DNA of 44,604 bases from an uncultured Selenomonas sp. (GCA_902780535.1 CACZFT010000002.1:1-44604), one strand, 5' to 3'. Positions 1-7,976 are shown, counted from the first letter of the stretch. Notes: a model not told the origin generated them from the sequence alone. Numbers and translations are program-made.

Positions 1-54
1 CGCATCAGCTAACATCTGGCTTTATCATGTGTTGCATGATAATCTACATTGTTT

Positions 55-69
55 AGTTTTCAAAGAACA
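55..69 (-). promoter_or_regulatory. boxA-like rRNA antitermination site
   Basis: On the minus strand this reads TGTTCTTTGAAAACT, close to the boxA/leader sequence found upstream of 16S rRNA genes in Firmicutes. It lies downstream of two tandem strong promoters that point out of the left edge. The 16S gene itself is not in the window, so the assignment is an inference from the leader. Confidence 0.6.
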
Positions 70-123
70 CCCGTGATTCTCTCTGGAAGCTTTTGGAAAG
101 CTCTTTCGTGAATCAGCTTCTAT

Positions 124-152
124 ATGATACCTCAGTGCGTCTGCTTTGTCAA
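124..152 (-). promoter_or_regulatory. Proximal promoter (P2) of a putative rRNA operon
   Basis: On the minus strand there is a perfect -35 TTGACA (147-152), a 17-bp spacer and -10 TATCAT (124-129). The bases just upstream of the -35 are A-rich (153-178), like an UP element. It reads leftwards into a leader with no ORF and a boxA-like sequence, as expected for an rRNA operon starting beyond base 1. Confidence 0.75.
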
Positions 153-249
153 GAACTTTTCGAAATTCTTTTTTCGAAGCAGCTTCGCTTCATTGGTTTC
201 ATCGCTGTCTGCGGTGCTGTGCTCTCGCTGTCTGCCGCCGACTTGCATT

Positions 250-278
250 ATATTACACGTTTTCGGTTGCGATGTCAA
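250..278 (-). promoter_or_regulatory. Distal promoter (P1) of a putative rRNA operon
   Basis: On the minus strand there is a perfect -35 TTGACA (273-278), 17 bp, then -10 TAATAT (250-255), overlapping an alternative TATAAT at 247-252. The A-rich block upstream (279-301) closely resembles the one upstream of the promoter at 124-152, so the pair looks like a duplicated promoter unit. Tandem P1/P2 promoters with UP-like elements are typical of rRNA operons. Confidence 0.75.
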
Positions 279-343
279 CACTTTTTTGAAATTCTTTTTC
301 GCACCCGCGGAAATTGCAATCCTGTTCATTGTTCTGCCGTGCA

Positions 344-398
344 GGGGACTCCCCCAGTCAGCTTCGCTGACAGCCCCCTCTGGGAAGGGGCCTTTCTC
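344..398. repeat. REP-like intergenic palindrome, copy 1
   Basis: The copy contains CAGTCAGCTTCGCTGACAG (stem-loop GTCAGC/GCTGAC) followed by a second short palindrome, CCCCTCTGGGAAGGGG. Related sequences occur at 1361-1413 and 43541-43595. All three lie between genes and share the CTCCCTC / GTCAGC...GCTGAC / GAGGGAG layout. Repeats of this kind are dispersed in many Firmicutes genomes. No coding potential was seen in 1-496, which otherwise holds the rRNA-type promoters and a terminator. Confidence 0.6.
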
Positions 399-404
399 TA
401 AAGC

Positions 405-460
405 TGCGACCATATCAAAAAGAGACTGCCGTTGCGACCATATCAAAAAGAGACTGCCGT
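405..460. repeat. Perfect 28-bp tandem direct repeat (two units)
   Basis: Two identical 28-bp units lie head to tail at 405-432 and 433-460, each beginning TGCGACCATATC and ending GACTGCCGT. Each unit holds the 3' half-stem and T-run of the terminator for the lipoprotein gene at 497-1288, so the tail of that terminator has been duplicated. Confidence 0.85.
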
Positions 461-477
461 TTTTCTGCGACAGTCTC
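445..477 (-). terminator. Rho-independent terminator of the amino-acid-binding lipoprotein gene
   Basis: On the minus strand a 10-bp stem (GAGACTGTCG paired with CGGCAGTCTC, one G-U pair) closes an 8-nt loop and is followed directly by TTTTTG. It begins about 20 bp after the stop codon at 497-499. Confidence 0.85.
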
Positions 478-496
478 GATGAAGTTCTTATGCAGT

Positions 497-1288
497 TTAC
501 TGCTTTTTCTGATTGCCGAACCATTTGGCGAAGATCTTGTCGTATTCGCCGTTGTCCTTGAGCTTCTTGAGGGCATCGTTGATCTTTGTCAGGAGCTCGG
601 TGTTGCCCTTGGCGACGGCGATGCCGTAGTCTTCGGACGTCAGGCGGTCGGGCAGCGTCTTGACGCCGGTCTGCTGGCTGGAATGGATGAAGTAGTCGTT
701 GACCGGGCGGTCGTTGACGACGGCATCAACGCCGCCGTTCTTGAGTTCCATGAAGCAGTCGGCCGGCGTGTTGAGTTCCTTGACTTCGGCACCCGGGATG
801 ACTTTCGTCTCCTTGGCGCTCGTCGTGCCGATCTGGACGGCAATCCGCTTGCCCTTGAGATCATCAAAGCTCTTGATGTTCTCTTCGTTTTCACGCACGA
901 CGATCGTCAGGCCGGACTGATAGTACGGATCAGAGAAATCGACGCTCTGCTTGCGCTCGTCATTGATCGTCATGCCCGTGATCAGGACATCGACGTTCTT
1001 CGCCTGAAGTGCCGGAATCAAACCATCAAAGCCGATGTTGCTGATTTCGACGTCATAGCCCATCTCCTTGCCGATGGCACGGATGAGATCCATGTCGAAG
1101 CCCTGATATTCTGCCTGGCCTTCATCCTGGAACTCGAACGGCGCAAAGTCAACGGAGGAACCGACCTTGAGCGTCTTGGCGCCGCTGCTGGAAGACGTCG
1201 CGGCATTGTCGCCGCCGCAGCCGGCGAAGCCAATCGTGGCCGCAAGAGCGAGTGCGCCGACAGTGAGAAGTTTTTTCCACTTGAACAT
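497..1288 (-). CDS. Polar amino acid ABC transporter, substrate-binding lipoprotein
   Basis: Extracytoplasmic solute-binding protein of the SBP_bac_3 (GlnH/ArtJ-like) family, which captures a polar amino acid and hands it to a membrane permease. The 263-aa product starts with a lipoprotein signal (MFKWKKLLTVGAL...) and a lipobox FAGC with Cys24 as the lipidated residue. The mature part has the family pattern KVGSSVDFAPFEF, GFDMDLIRAIG and DPYYQSGLTIVV. The start at 1288 was chosen over an upstream in-frame ATG because AGGGA lies about 9 bp before it and the signal peptide begins there. No permease or ATPase gene is adjacent in the window, so it is monocistronic here or its partners are elsewhere. 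The ligand is not predictable from sequence alone. It is unrelated to the glycosylation island. Confidence 0.93.
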   Translation of the reverse strand: MFKWKKLLTVGALALAATIGFAGCGGDNAATSSSSGAKTLKVGSSVDFAPFEFQDEGQAEYQGFDMDLIRAIGKEMGYDVEISNIGFDGLIPALQAKNVDVLITGMTINDERKQSVDFSDPYYQSGLTIVVRENEENIKSFDDLKGKRIAVQIGTTSAKETKVIPGAEVKELNTPADCFMELKNGGVDAVVNDRPVNDYFIHSSQQTGVKTLPDRLTSEDYGIAVAKGNTELLTKINDALKKLKDNGEYDKIFAKWFGNQKKQ

Positions 1289-1360
1289 AAATAAAATCCC
1301 TGCTTTCTGCAAAAATATTCCTCTAGACATGAAAAGGAGCAGTAGGTCGGCTTGCGTATC

Positions 1361-1413
1361 CTACTACTCCCTCAGGCCCTTCGGGCCAGCTCCCTCAGGG
1401 AGGGAGCCAGCTG
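1361..1413. repeat. REP-like intergenic palindrome, copy 2
   Basis: The copy contains CTCCCTCAGGCCCTTCGGG, i.e. a GGCCC/GGGCC stem-loop, then CTCCCTCAGGGAGGGAG, a second palindrome. It lies in the leader of the lipoprotein gene between 1288 and 1471 and is related to the copies at 344-398 and 43541-43595. An AGTAGG/CCTACT inverted repeat (about 1341-1364) is next to it. I saw no clear -35/-10 pair for the lipoprotein gene in this leader. Confidence 0.6.
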
Positions 1414-1428
1414 TTTTAGTTACTTTCA

Positions 1429-1462
1429 GCATCTATTTGCAATAATCTTATTGCACAGATGC
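1429..1462 (-). terminator. Hairpin after the zinc-ribbon gene (possible terminator)
   Basis: An interrupted inverted repeat, GCATCT...TGCAATAA tc TTATTGCA...AGATGC, begins 9 bp after the stop codon of the zinc-ribbon gene. The position fits a transcription end, but there is no T-run after it, so it may only protect the 3' end. Confidence 0.4.
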
Positions 1463-1470
1463 AACGTTTC

Positions 1471-1761
1471 TTAGTTTCTCTGTGCGCGGTGCTTGCTGAA
1501 GCAGTCACGGCAGTAGACCGGACGGTCATTCTTCGGCTCGAACGGCACTTCCGTCTCCTTGCCGCAGTCAGCGCAGATGACTTTGTACATCTGGCGCTGC
1601 TCGCCACCCTCGCGGCTGCGACGGCGCTTCTCGCGGCAGTCACGGCAGCGGACTGGCTCGTTCTCAAAACCTTTTTCCGCATAGAATTCCTGCTCGCCTG
1701 CGCTGAAGATGAACTCCTTGCCGCAGTCCTTGCATACCAACGTCTTGTCTTCGAAAGCCAT
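1471..1761 (-). CDS. Small double zinc-ribbon protein
   Basis: A 96-aa protein with two CxxC-CxxC zinc-ribbon units: Cys10/Cys13 with Cys39/Cys42, and Cys63/Cys66 with Cys84/Cys87. A basic linker rich in Arg separates them (REKRRRSREGG). This matches the probable zinc-ribbon (zf-trcl/CxxC) family of small Firmicutes proteins, whose function is not established; nucleic-acid binding is a fair guess from the charge. GGGGA lies 9 bp before the ATG. It has its own promoter (1862-1890) and is probably a separate unit rather than the last gene of the glycosylation run. Confidence 0.85.
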   Translation of the reverse strand: MAFEDKTLVCKDCGKEFIFSAGEQEFYAEKGFENEPVRCRDCREKRRRSREGGEQRQMYKVICADCGKETEVPFEPKNDRPVYCRDCFSKHRAQRN

Positions 1762-1861
1762 AATCTTTCGTCCCCTTTATGTAGTGTTAACTGTCAGATG
1801 TCCGATTCTGGCTTTCATTTGAAGAGCAAATAAAAAGCGTGCAAAAGGATATCCGCATTTG

Positions 1862-1890
1862 ATTATACTTGAAAACAATAAAAAATGCAA
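1862..1890 (-). promoter_or_regulatory. Promoter of the zinc-ribbon gene
   Basis: On the minus strand: -35 TTGCAT (1885-1890), 17-bp spacer, perfect -10 TATAAT (1862-1867), about 100 bp upstream of the ATG at 1761. It falls in the AT-rich gap after the last glycosyltransferase gene. Confidence 0.7.
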
Positions 1891-1898
1891 GCTTTCGG

Positions 1899-3692
1899 CT
1901 ATTGTTTCTTTGAGGATTTTTTCATTGCCCAGCGGTCGCCCTTCGCGCAGAACGCATGCCAGAGACTGCGGTAGATGCCCTCGACGCCCTTCATATAGCC
2001 TTTCGCATCCATGAGGCGCGAGATCTCGAGATGGCTGCGCATGCGCTGGCGGTTCAGCGCGAGCTGTTCGGGACGATGGGCGAGCGCGACGGCAATCTTG
2101 ACATACTCCATCTCGTTTTCCGCGATGAGCTCGGGGAGACCGGCTGCCGTCAGGATGCTCGCGCCGAAACGGCTGCCATGCGTGCGGCCGCGCAGCGTCA
2201 CGACGGGCACGCCCATGTAGAGCGCTTCGCATGTCGTGAGGCCGCCCGTATAGGGCGACGTGTCGAGCGCGATGTCGATGTCGGCATACTCTTCGAGATA
2301 CTGCTCGCTGAACGGACGCAGCTCGACGCGCTCGACGGGGAACTGCAATCCCTGCAGGCGTTCCGTGAAAAGCTGCCGCCCATCGGGCACGCTGAGCATC
2401 TTGCCTTTGAAGACAAGGCGCGAGCGCGGCACCCGGTCGAGGATGGCACGCCAGCAGAGCAACGTCTCGTCCGTGAGCTTCGCGAGGTTGTTGAAGCTGC
2501 CGAACGTCACATAGTTGTTGCGCGCATAGGGCGACCATCCAGAGACCGGCGGCATCTCGCGCACGGCGCCCGGCTGGTAGCAGAACAGGCTCGGCAGATG
2601 CACGGGCCGCTCGACAAAGGCGTCCTCGTCAGCACCGGGCGGCATCGTGACATCATCGACGAAGATGCCGTCGATGGCATGGAGTCCCGTCGTCGCGACA
2701 TAGCCGAGCCCCGTCAGCGTGATGGGCGCAGGGTGGAACGCCATGACAGGCAGCGCATTGTCCTGCGAATGACCCGAGAGGTCGACGAGGATGTCGATCT
2801 GGTCTTCGCCGATGATGCGCGCAGCCGTATGCGCCGAGCGCCCGCGGAAGTCCCTCCACTGCACATGGCATCGCTGGAAGCGCCGCGTGACGTCATCGAC
2901 GGCGCCCGAGGCATAGACGTAGACAGAGAAATGCTCGGGGTCGAAATCGCGCAGGAACGGCATCATGAAATATGCCATGGCATGCAGGCGGAAGTCGCGC
3001 GAAAGATAGCCGATGCGCAGGCGCTTTTCCGGCAGACGCTGGACACGGTCATGGCGATACGGCTGGACGCCCTGGAAGAACTCGCCGAACATCTCGGCAT
3101 CCATCCGCTTCTGCGCCGCTGCCTGCGTGCGGTAGTTCTCCATGAAAAGGTACTTGCTGTAGAGGTTCGCTGCCGTGCCGATGTTCGGCGCGAGCGCCGA
3201 TGCATGGCGGAGCGCCTCGGCCGCCCGCTCAGGGTCGGCCGCAAGATAGGCTGCATCCGCCTCGAAGCCGCGCGCGCGGAACAGGAAATGACGCAGATGG
3301 CGCGCCCATGATTCCTGCGCCTTCTCGCCCATGATGCCGGCTTCCTTCGCCCGCCCCGGCAAGAGAGCGGCCTCGAGCTCATGCGTGAGCGTCGCGAGAA
3401 GCGGCAGTTCGCTTGCGAGCTTGAACTGCGCGCCGAGTGCCCCTGCGAGCGCAAAGCAGCCGCGGAAGTGATGTGCGTCCTTTTCAACGGCCGACCGCGC
3501 AAGGTGCTCCGCTGTTTCCGCATCGCCGCCATAGAGCGCCGCTTCGGCCTCCATGGCATCCGCTTCGGCCGCCGCACCTGGCACCTGAAGCGAGCGCACC
3601 TCGGCCGCACACGCCCGCATGCCGCGCACGTCGCCTTCCTGCGCGAAGCGGTCGCACGTCATCTGCCAGTTGAAGAATTCCTCATTCATCAT
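1899..3692 (-). CDS. SPINDLY/OGT-type glycosyltransferase (GT41) with N-terminal TPR-like region
   Basis: Predicted cytoplasmic O-linked sugar (GlcNAc-type) transferase of family GT41, likely acting on flagellin or a protein-linked glycan. Residues 1-210 are helical and TPR-like. The two Rossmann halves of the catalytic region start at KRLRIGYLSRDFRLH (conserved His237) and VTFGSFNNLAKLTDE (Lys405, the position of the UDP-contacting Lys of OGT). Other family motifs are LSGHS (His308), ALDTSPYTGGLTTCEAL (about 476-491) and GVPVVTLRGRTHGSRFG. All expected residues are present, so it should be active. It is the last gene of the long run, 7 bp after the StrF-type transferase; GGAGG lies upstream. 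Sugar donor and acceptor are not known from sequence. Confidence 0.9.
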   Translation of the reverse strand: MMNEEFFNWQMTCDRFAQEGDVRGMRACAAEVRSLQVPGAAAEADAMEAEAALYGGDAETAEHLARSAVEKDAHHFRGCFALAGALGAQFKLASELPLLATLTHELEAALLPGRAKEAGIMGEKAQESWARHLRHFLFRARGFEADAAYLAADPERAAEALRHASALAPNIGTAANLYSKYLFMENYRTQAAAQKRMDAEMFGEFFQGVQPYRHDRVQRLPEKRLRIGYLSRDFRLHAMAYFMMPFLRDFDPEHFSVYVYASGAVDDVTRRFQRCHVQWRDFRGRSAHTAARIIGEDQIDILVDLSGHSQDNALPVMAFHPAPITLTGLGYVATTGLHAIDGIFVDDVTMPPGADEDAFVERPVHLPSLFCYQPGAVREMPPVSGWSPYARNNYVTFGSFNNLAKLTDETLLCWRAILDRVPRSRLVFKGKMLSVPDGRQLFTERLQGLQFPVERVELRPFSEQYLEEYADIDIALDTSPYTGGLTTCEALYMGVPVVTLRGRTHGSRFGASILTAAGLPELIAENEMEYVKIAVALAHRPEQLALNRQRMRSHLEISRLMDAKGYMKGVEGIYRSLWHAFCAKGDRWAMKKSSKKQ

Positions 3693-3699
3693 TCACCCT

Positions 3700-4407
3700 T
3701 TACACCTCCGGATGAAGCTCGCTTCCGTATTCGCGCAGGAAGGCCTTCTGATATTTCTTGTACGACGCGGCGAGCGGCTTCTCTTTCGGGCAGTGGATGC
3801 ACCAGAAATCCGCGCTCTGGTTCGGGATGACGACCTGTTTTCCATGGCGCCGCATCTCCATGCACTCCGACGTGTCGTAGAGATGCCAGCCCGTGAAAAG
3901 GTCTTCTCGCCAGCGCAGGTCGTACTGCGTCGCGAGAAAGAGCCCGTCGACGGCCTCGACAGCCTGATACGCACCCGCGGGCTCCATGCAGTGCGAGTCG
4001 ACGACGCTCTCAGGCTCGCAGGCATGCAGCACGCGCCCATACGTCCGCATGCCGTCCCACCAGACGCCCGAGCGCGGCAGGCTGCGGCAGCCGATGACAC
4101 CGACAAGGCCGATGCTTTCATCGGAAAACAGGGACAGCAGGTCGGCCGCAAGATGCTTGTTGACGACGAGCGTATCCTGATGCAGATAGACTTTGTACTT
4201 CGCATCGGACGCCATCATGCCCTGATTGTAGCCCGCGCACATCGACGCCGCACCGCGAACCGGCAGGTATTCGGCCGTCATGCCGTCCGGCAGTTCGAGG
4301 CTTTCGAGGTAGAGGCGGCACTCGCTGTACCAGTCCTCGCTGTTCACGCAGGTGATGAACGCAATTTTCTGCGGGTCGAGCGTCCGTTCGATGGCTTCCG
4401 TCTTCAT
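3700..4407 (-). CDS. StrF-type (GT2-like) glycosyltransferase
   Basis: A 235-aa protein of the streptomycin-biosynthesis StrF-like family, a short GT-A-fold glycosyltransferase type. Visible features are the opening strand KIAFITCVNSEDWY, a central YNQGMMASDAKYKVYLHQD where HQD stands in for the DxD metal motif, and VDGLFLAT followed by a GWHLYDTSECME segment. The ATG at 4407 overlaps the stop of the upstream methyltransferase-like gene by 4 bp (ATGA), which settles the start against a longer in-frame extension with biased Arg/Ala composition. The overlap suggests translational coupling. The sugar transferred is unknown; a role in the flagellin glycan is inferred from the neighbourhood. Confidence 0.8.
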   Translation of the reverse strand: MKTEAIERTLDPQKIAFITCVNSEDWYSECRLYLESLELPDGMTAEYLPVRGAASMCAGYNQGMMASDAKYKVYLHQDTLVVNKHLAADLLSLFSDESIGLVGVIGCRSLPRSGVWWDGMRTYGRVLHACEPESVVDSHCMEPAGAYQAVEAVDGLFLATQYDLRWREDLFTGWHLYDTSECMEMRRHGKQVVIPNQSADFWCIHCPKEKPLAASYKKYQKAFLREYGSELHPEV

Positions 4408-5360
4408 GCCTCTGCCCCCTTTTCCGAAAATTCTTCCACGAGCCGCGCGAGCATGCGCGCTTCTTCTTCCGTCGTCGCGGCCTCGCGCGCCGCATCGAGC
4501 ATCGCGCGCACCGTCCCGCGCTGCGCTGCATCCGAGGACGCGAACAGGTGACGGTAGAACCGCTCGGGATGGAAGCACGCTTCCTTCACGAAATTCGCGG
4601 CATAATCGGGAAACAGCCCGACCCGGGCATAGAATGCCCAGAACGCGGCCGTCTGCGCCGTGAGATCGACATCGTACTCGATGCGGTGCAGCAGCCGCGC
4701 GAGCTCTTTCCGCTGCTCCGCTGTATAAAACGATTTCAAAAGCGAGAGCTCCGGCATCGACCGCGCCGCAAAGACGAGCCAGTATTCCGTTTCGAGATCG
4801 TCATGCAGGTTGTCGAAGCCGGCCGCCACGAGATGATCGACGACGCCCTCGGGCGCCGCCCGCCGCTGCGGCCGCACGCGCACGTCCTTGTAATACGACG
4901 CATAGAGCAGCTTCTCGAATTCCGGCTTTGCAAAGAGCCGCGCGACGACCTGATAATAATGGCCATCCATGAGCTCCTGCACGACCGACCAGTGGCGGAT
5001 GTTGCGGAAGCTCGTGAGGAACGCGCCCGTCTGCTTGAGGAAATGCGAGAACCCCGCCGCGATGTCCTGCGGATTGCCCGCCTGCTCGAGCGTGAGATCC
5101 GAGATGATGTAGTCAAAGAACTCCGGCCCAAAAGGCAGCGGCTCCGCGAGGTAGTTGAGTTCCAGAAACTGCACGCCGAGTCCCGAAAACTCCGGCCGCT
5201 CGAACCGGTCTGCATCCGCCGCAGCTGCATAGAGCGACGCCTCCGGGAACATCGCGCGGAGCTCCGGCAGATACCCGAGGCTCTCCACGACGAGGATGCG
5301 GAGCGGCAGCTCCGACGCTGTCAGGAACGACAGCAATTCGGGACGAATCTTCTCGGCCAA
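4404..5360 (-). CDS. Class I methyltransferase-like protein
   Basis: A 318-aa protein whose first half resembles a SAM-dependent methyltransferase: LRILVVESLGYLPEL in the place of motif I, an acidic end of strand 2 (AAADADRFERPEF), FFDYIISDLTLEQ as motif IV, and a post-motif LKQTGAFLTSFRN. The glycine-rich loop is degenerate (ESLG instead of GxGxG), so SAM binding is uncertain. The C-terminal 100 residues are helical. The start is TTG at 5360 with GAGGGA about 7 bp upstream; no better ATG is present. The gene begins only about 36 bp after a strong terminator that ends the preceding gene, so it and the two genes after it may be expressed at a lower level or from a hidden promoter. Confidence 0.6.
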   Translation of the reverse strand: MAEKIRPELLSFLTASELPLRILVVESLGYLPELRAMFPEASLYAAAADADRFERPEFSGLGVQFLELNYLAEPLPFGPEFFDYIISDLTLEQAGNPQDIAAGFSHFLKQTGAFLTSFRNIRHWSVVQELMDGHYYQVVARLFAKPEFEKLLYASYYKDVRVRPQRRAAPEGVVDHLVAAGFDNLHDDLETEYWLVFAARSMPELSLLKSFYTAEQRKELARLLHRIEYDVDLTAQTAAFWAFYARVGLFPDYAANFVKEACFHPERFYRHLFASSDAAQRGTVRAMLDAAREAATTEEEARMLARLVEEFSEKGAEA

Positions 5361-5396
5361 GGCAGTTCCCTCTCTTCTTCTCCATCTGCACGCATC

Positions 5397-5436
5397 AAAA
5401 AAGACCCGTGCTATCCTTTACAGTATAGCACGAGTC
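5397..5436 (-). terminator. Strong internal rho-independent terminator
   Basis: On the minus strand GACTCGTGCTAT pairs with ATAGCACGGGTC (12 bp, one G-T/U pair) and is followed by TTTTTTG. It sits 20 bp after the stop of the GT41 gene at 5457-7028 and directly before the start of the next gene in the run, so it should reduce transcription of the last three genes. Confidence 0.88.
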
Positions 5437-5456
5437 TCATAAGATTGTCTTGTTTT

Positions 5457-7028
5457 TCAGCGCGATTTCTCCGTGACGAGCTGACGAAACAGCGCCTCGA
5501 CATCACGCACATAGCTTGCACCGTCCATGATGGGCGACTGCAGCATCTTCGGCCGCAGAACCTGCCGCAGCGCCGCGAGCGTCTGCGCGTCCTGCGCGAG
5601 ACCGGCTGCAAGCTCGGCATAGCGCTCTCTCGTATCGACGGCGAGCTCGCCGAGGCCGAGGTTCTCGAGGAAGCTCCGGCCGAACCGCGCCCCATGACGT
5701 TCGCCCACGAGCGATACGACCGGCACGCCCATCATGAGCGCTTCGCATGTCGTGAGGCCGCCGGGGTATGGGAACGTATCGAGTGCGATGTCCATGTCGC
5801 CATATTCGCGCAGATACTCGCGCGAAAGGCCGCGCATCTCGACGCGCCCGCAAAGTTCATCCGAAAAGCCGAGCCTCTGCAGACGCTTCCGCGTATACGT
5901 CCGCCCTTCCTCGCTGCCAAAGATCGCATGCTTGAGCAGCAGATGCGCTCCCGGCACGGCCATGAGGATCTGCCGCCAGAGCGCCAGCATCCCGTCCGTG
6001 ACCTTTGAGAAATTGTTGAAGCAGCCGAACGTCACAAAGCCCTTTGCAAGACACGGCGGCGGTGCCACCTCAGGGAACCGCGTAAACGGCGCATAGCAGA
6101 AATGCGATCGCGGCAGGCGCAGCAAAGGCTCCGTGAAATACGGCGACTGCGCCTCAGGCGCGCAGTGCACGTCCGAGAGAAAGCCGTCGCAAGTCTCGAG
6201 TCCCGTACTGTTGAAATACCCGATGCCCGAAATCTGCACGCGCGCAGGCCGCCAGGCAAAGACCGGCAGCGCCGTCCCGGCCGAATGGCCCGTGAGGTCG
6301 AACAGCACGTCGATCTCGTCGGCGCGAACCCGCTCGGCAATGGCCGCAGACGGCTGTCCTGCCATGCGCCGCCAGACGGCATCATCATCGCGGAGTGACG
6401 CCGTCACGGCGTCTTCGCGCTCTGCAAGAGAGTAGGCATAGACCGCGAATGCCTCGTGGTCATACTCCCGGAGCAGCGGCCGCACGAACTGAGCGATGGC
6501 ATGGTCGCGGAAATCCGGCGAGAGATACCCGATGCGGAGCTTTTCATGATGCCACGCAGGCCTCGGATACGCCGCAGGATGCAGTCCGGCGAGGAGCTTC
6601 CGGTACTGCGCGTAGAGCTGCTGGAAATCCTCCGCCCCGAACGCTTCCACGGAGTTTGCCGCAAAAATCGCATTGCTGCACTCCACGAGCTTCTGCGCAG
6701 GGCTGGGCTCCAACCGCACCGACTGCAGGAGCGCCCGGACCGCTGCTTCATTCTCCCCGAGCAGGCGGAGCGCCGAGCCCAGCAGGCTCCAGGCATCCGC
6801 GAGCAGATTCCGCTCTGGCGCATTCGGAAAAGCGGCCAGAAGCTCCCGCAGCTGACGCACTTCTGACACGGGCTTTTTTTCATCGCGCAGGATATAGGCC
6901 ATCAGCAGCATGCCGTAGATGGACCGCCCGCCCGCTTGCTTCCACGACGACAGCAGGAGCTTCCGGCTCTTTTCGAGCTGCCCCTGCTTCCAGTACGTAT
7001 AGGCTTTCTGATATGCGTTCCGCTTCAT
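5457..7028 (-). CDS. SPINDLY/OGT-type glycosyltransferase (GT41)
   Basis: A 523-aa GT41 enzyme with a short TPR-like N-terminus (1-150) and a full catalytic region. Family motifs are LRIGYLSPDFRDHAIAQF (His176), FDLTGHSAGTALPVFAW (His248), VTFGCFNNFSKVTDGML (Lys342), ALDTFPYPGGLTTCEAL and GVPVVSLVGERHGARFG. All residues expected for catalysis are there. It overlaps the TIM-barrel gene upstream by 4 bp (ATGA), which fixes the start, and is followed by a strong terminator. Predicted to add a sugar to Ser/Thr of a protein, most plausibly flagellin; the sugar is unknown. Confidence 0.9.
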   Translation of the reverse strand: MKRNAYQKAYTYWKQGQLEKSRKLLLSSWKQAGGRSIYGMLLMAYILRDEKKPVSEVRQLRELLAAFPNAPERNLLADAWSLLGSALRLLGENEAAVRALLQSVRLEPSPAQKLVECSNAIFAANSVEAFGAEDFQQLYAQYRKLLAGLHPAAYPRPAWHHEKLRIGYLSPDFRDHAIAQFVRPLLREYDHEAFAVYAYSLAEREDAVTASLRDDDAVWRRMAGQPSAAIAERVRADEIDVLFDLTGHSAGTALPVFAWRPARVQISGIGYFNSTGLETCDGFLSDVHCAPEAQSPYFTEPLLRLPRSHFCYAPFTRFPEVAPPPCLAKGFVTFGCFNNFSKVTDGMLALWRQILMAVPGAHLLLKHAIFGSEEGRTYTRKRLQRLGFSDELCGRVEMRGLSREYLREYGDMDIALDTFPYPGGLTTCEALMMGVPVVSLVGERHGARFGRSFLENLGLGELAVDTRERYAELAAGLAQDAQTLAALRQVLRPKMLQSPIMDGASYVRDVEALFRQLVTEKSR

Positions 7029-7972
7029 CCCATTGCATCCTTCTCGATTTCCGCCGCCCAGTACCGCCCGATCTTCGCGAGCATCTGCAGCGCGTCCATC
7101 TTCAAGGCATCGGGGAACGCCGTCAGCACGGGAGCCGTCTCGAAATTCAGCGTCCCCGCGAAATGGATGGCGCGCAGGCCGCGCAGCAGGCCGTCCCAGT
7201 CCGTCGATGCCCGGTTCTCGCGCGTCTTCGCGAACGTATATGGAATCTGATGCAGGTCGTGGAGGCCGTCGTTGTCATGCAGATGCAGCACTTTGAGGCG
7301 CGGGCCGAGCGCCTCGAGGAACATCTCGAAATCCAGGCCGACGAGGTTCGCATGGCCCGAGTCAAAGCAGAAGCCGAGCACCTCGGCCCCATACTTCTCG
7401 TTCATGCGGTCAATGCGCTCGGCCGCCTTGTGCGCATCACAGCACGGCCCCTCGACGAGATGGCCGCCGAGGCCGCCATAGAGATTCTCGATGCACATCG
7501 TCACGCCGCATTCCACAGCGAGCGGCGCCATCGCATCGAGGAACGCTTCCGTCTGCGCCCACTCCGCTTCCTCCGAGCCGAGATATTCCCGGAGCTTGAA
7601 GCCATGCACGACGATGTTGTGGCAGCCGAAGAACTTCGCTACGCGCAGGCTCTTTGGCGCGACTTCCTCCCAGAGGTAGCGGTTCACGCGCTCCGAGGCC
7701 TGCGGCACATAGATGGGATACGGCATGTGCATCTGGTGGATGCGCACGCCGGCCGCTTCCGCCGCCCGCTTCTGCGGCCGAAAGAACGCTTCGAGCTCCT
7801 CCATGCTCTGGCTGAAGAAGCCGTTGAGCCGCTCCTGATAGATGTCGAGATTCAGGAGGTACTGGTTCAGCGAGAAGTCCGCACACGAAAAGCCGGCCGC
7901 GCGCATCGCCTGAAAGCCTGCTTCCGGATGCGCATCTTCCACGATGTTCTTCGTCTGGACGCTCAATTCCAT
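7025..7972 (-). CDS. Sugar phosphate isomerase/epimerase-like TIM-barrel protein
   Basis: A 315-aa xylose-isomerase-like TIM barrel (PF01261 type). The metal-site pattern is intact: the strand MCIENLYGG carries a Glu, CFDSGHAN an Asp and His, LHLHDNDGLHD a His/Asp pair, and LNFETAP the final Glu. Enzymes of this fold isomerise or epimerise sugars and polyols, so a step in making a rare sugar for the glycan is likely, but the substrate cannot be read from the sequence. The start at 7972 was chosen for GGGGGTGA just upstream; it lies 4 bp after the stop of the paralogous TIM-barrel gene. It ends in an ATGA overlap with the next GT41 gene. Confidence 0.82.
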   Translation of the reverse strand: MELSVQTKNIVEDAHPEAGFQAMRAAGFSCADFSLNQYLLNLDIYQERLNGFFSQSMEELEAFFRPQKRAAEAAGVRIHQMHMPYPIYVPQASERVNRYLWEEVAPKSLRVAKFFGCHNIVVHGFKLREYLGSEEAEWAQTEAFLDAMAPLAVECGVTMCIENLYGGLGGHLVEGPCCDAHKAAERIDRMNEKYGAEVLGFCFDSGHANLVGLDFEMFLEALGPRLKVLHLHDNDGLHDLHQIPYTFAKTRENRASTDWDGLLRGLRAIHFAGTLNFETAPVLTAFPDALKMDALQMLAKIGRYWAAEIEKDAMG

Positions 7973-7976
7973 GCGC

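Noticed and set aside
93-561. Open frames on both strands in the left 560 bp
   Set aside because: The region holds tandem promoters, a boxA-like leader, repeats and a terminator; the frames cross these and resemble no protein.
1289-1470. T-box or other riboswitch upstream of the amino-acid-binding lipoprotein
   Set aside because: There are hairpins, but no T-box sequence or convincing antiterminator; the hairpins are explained by the REP-like element.
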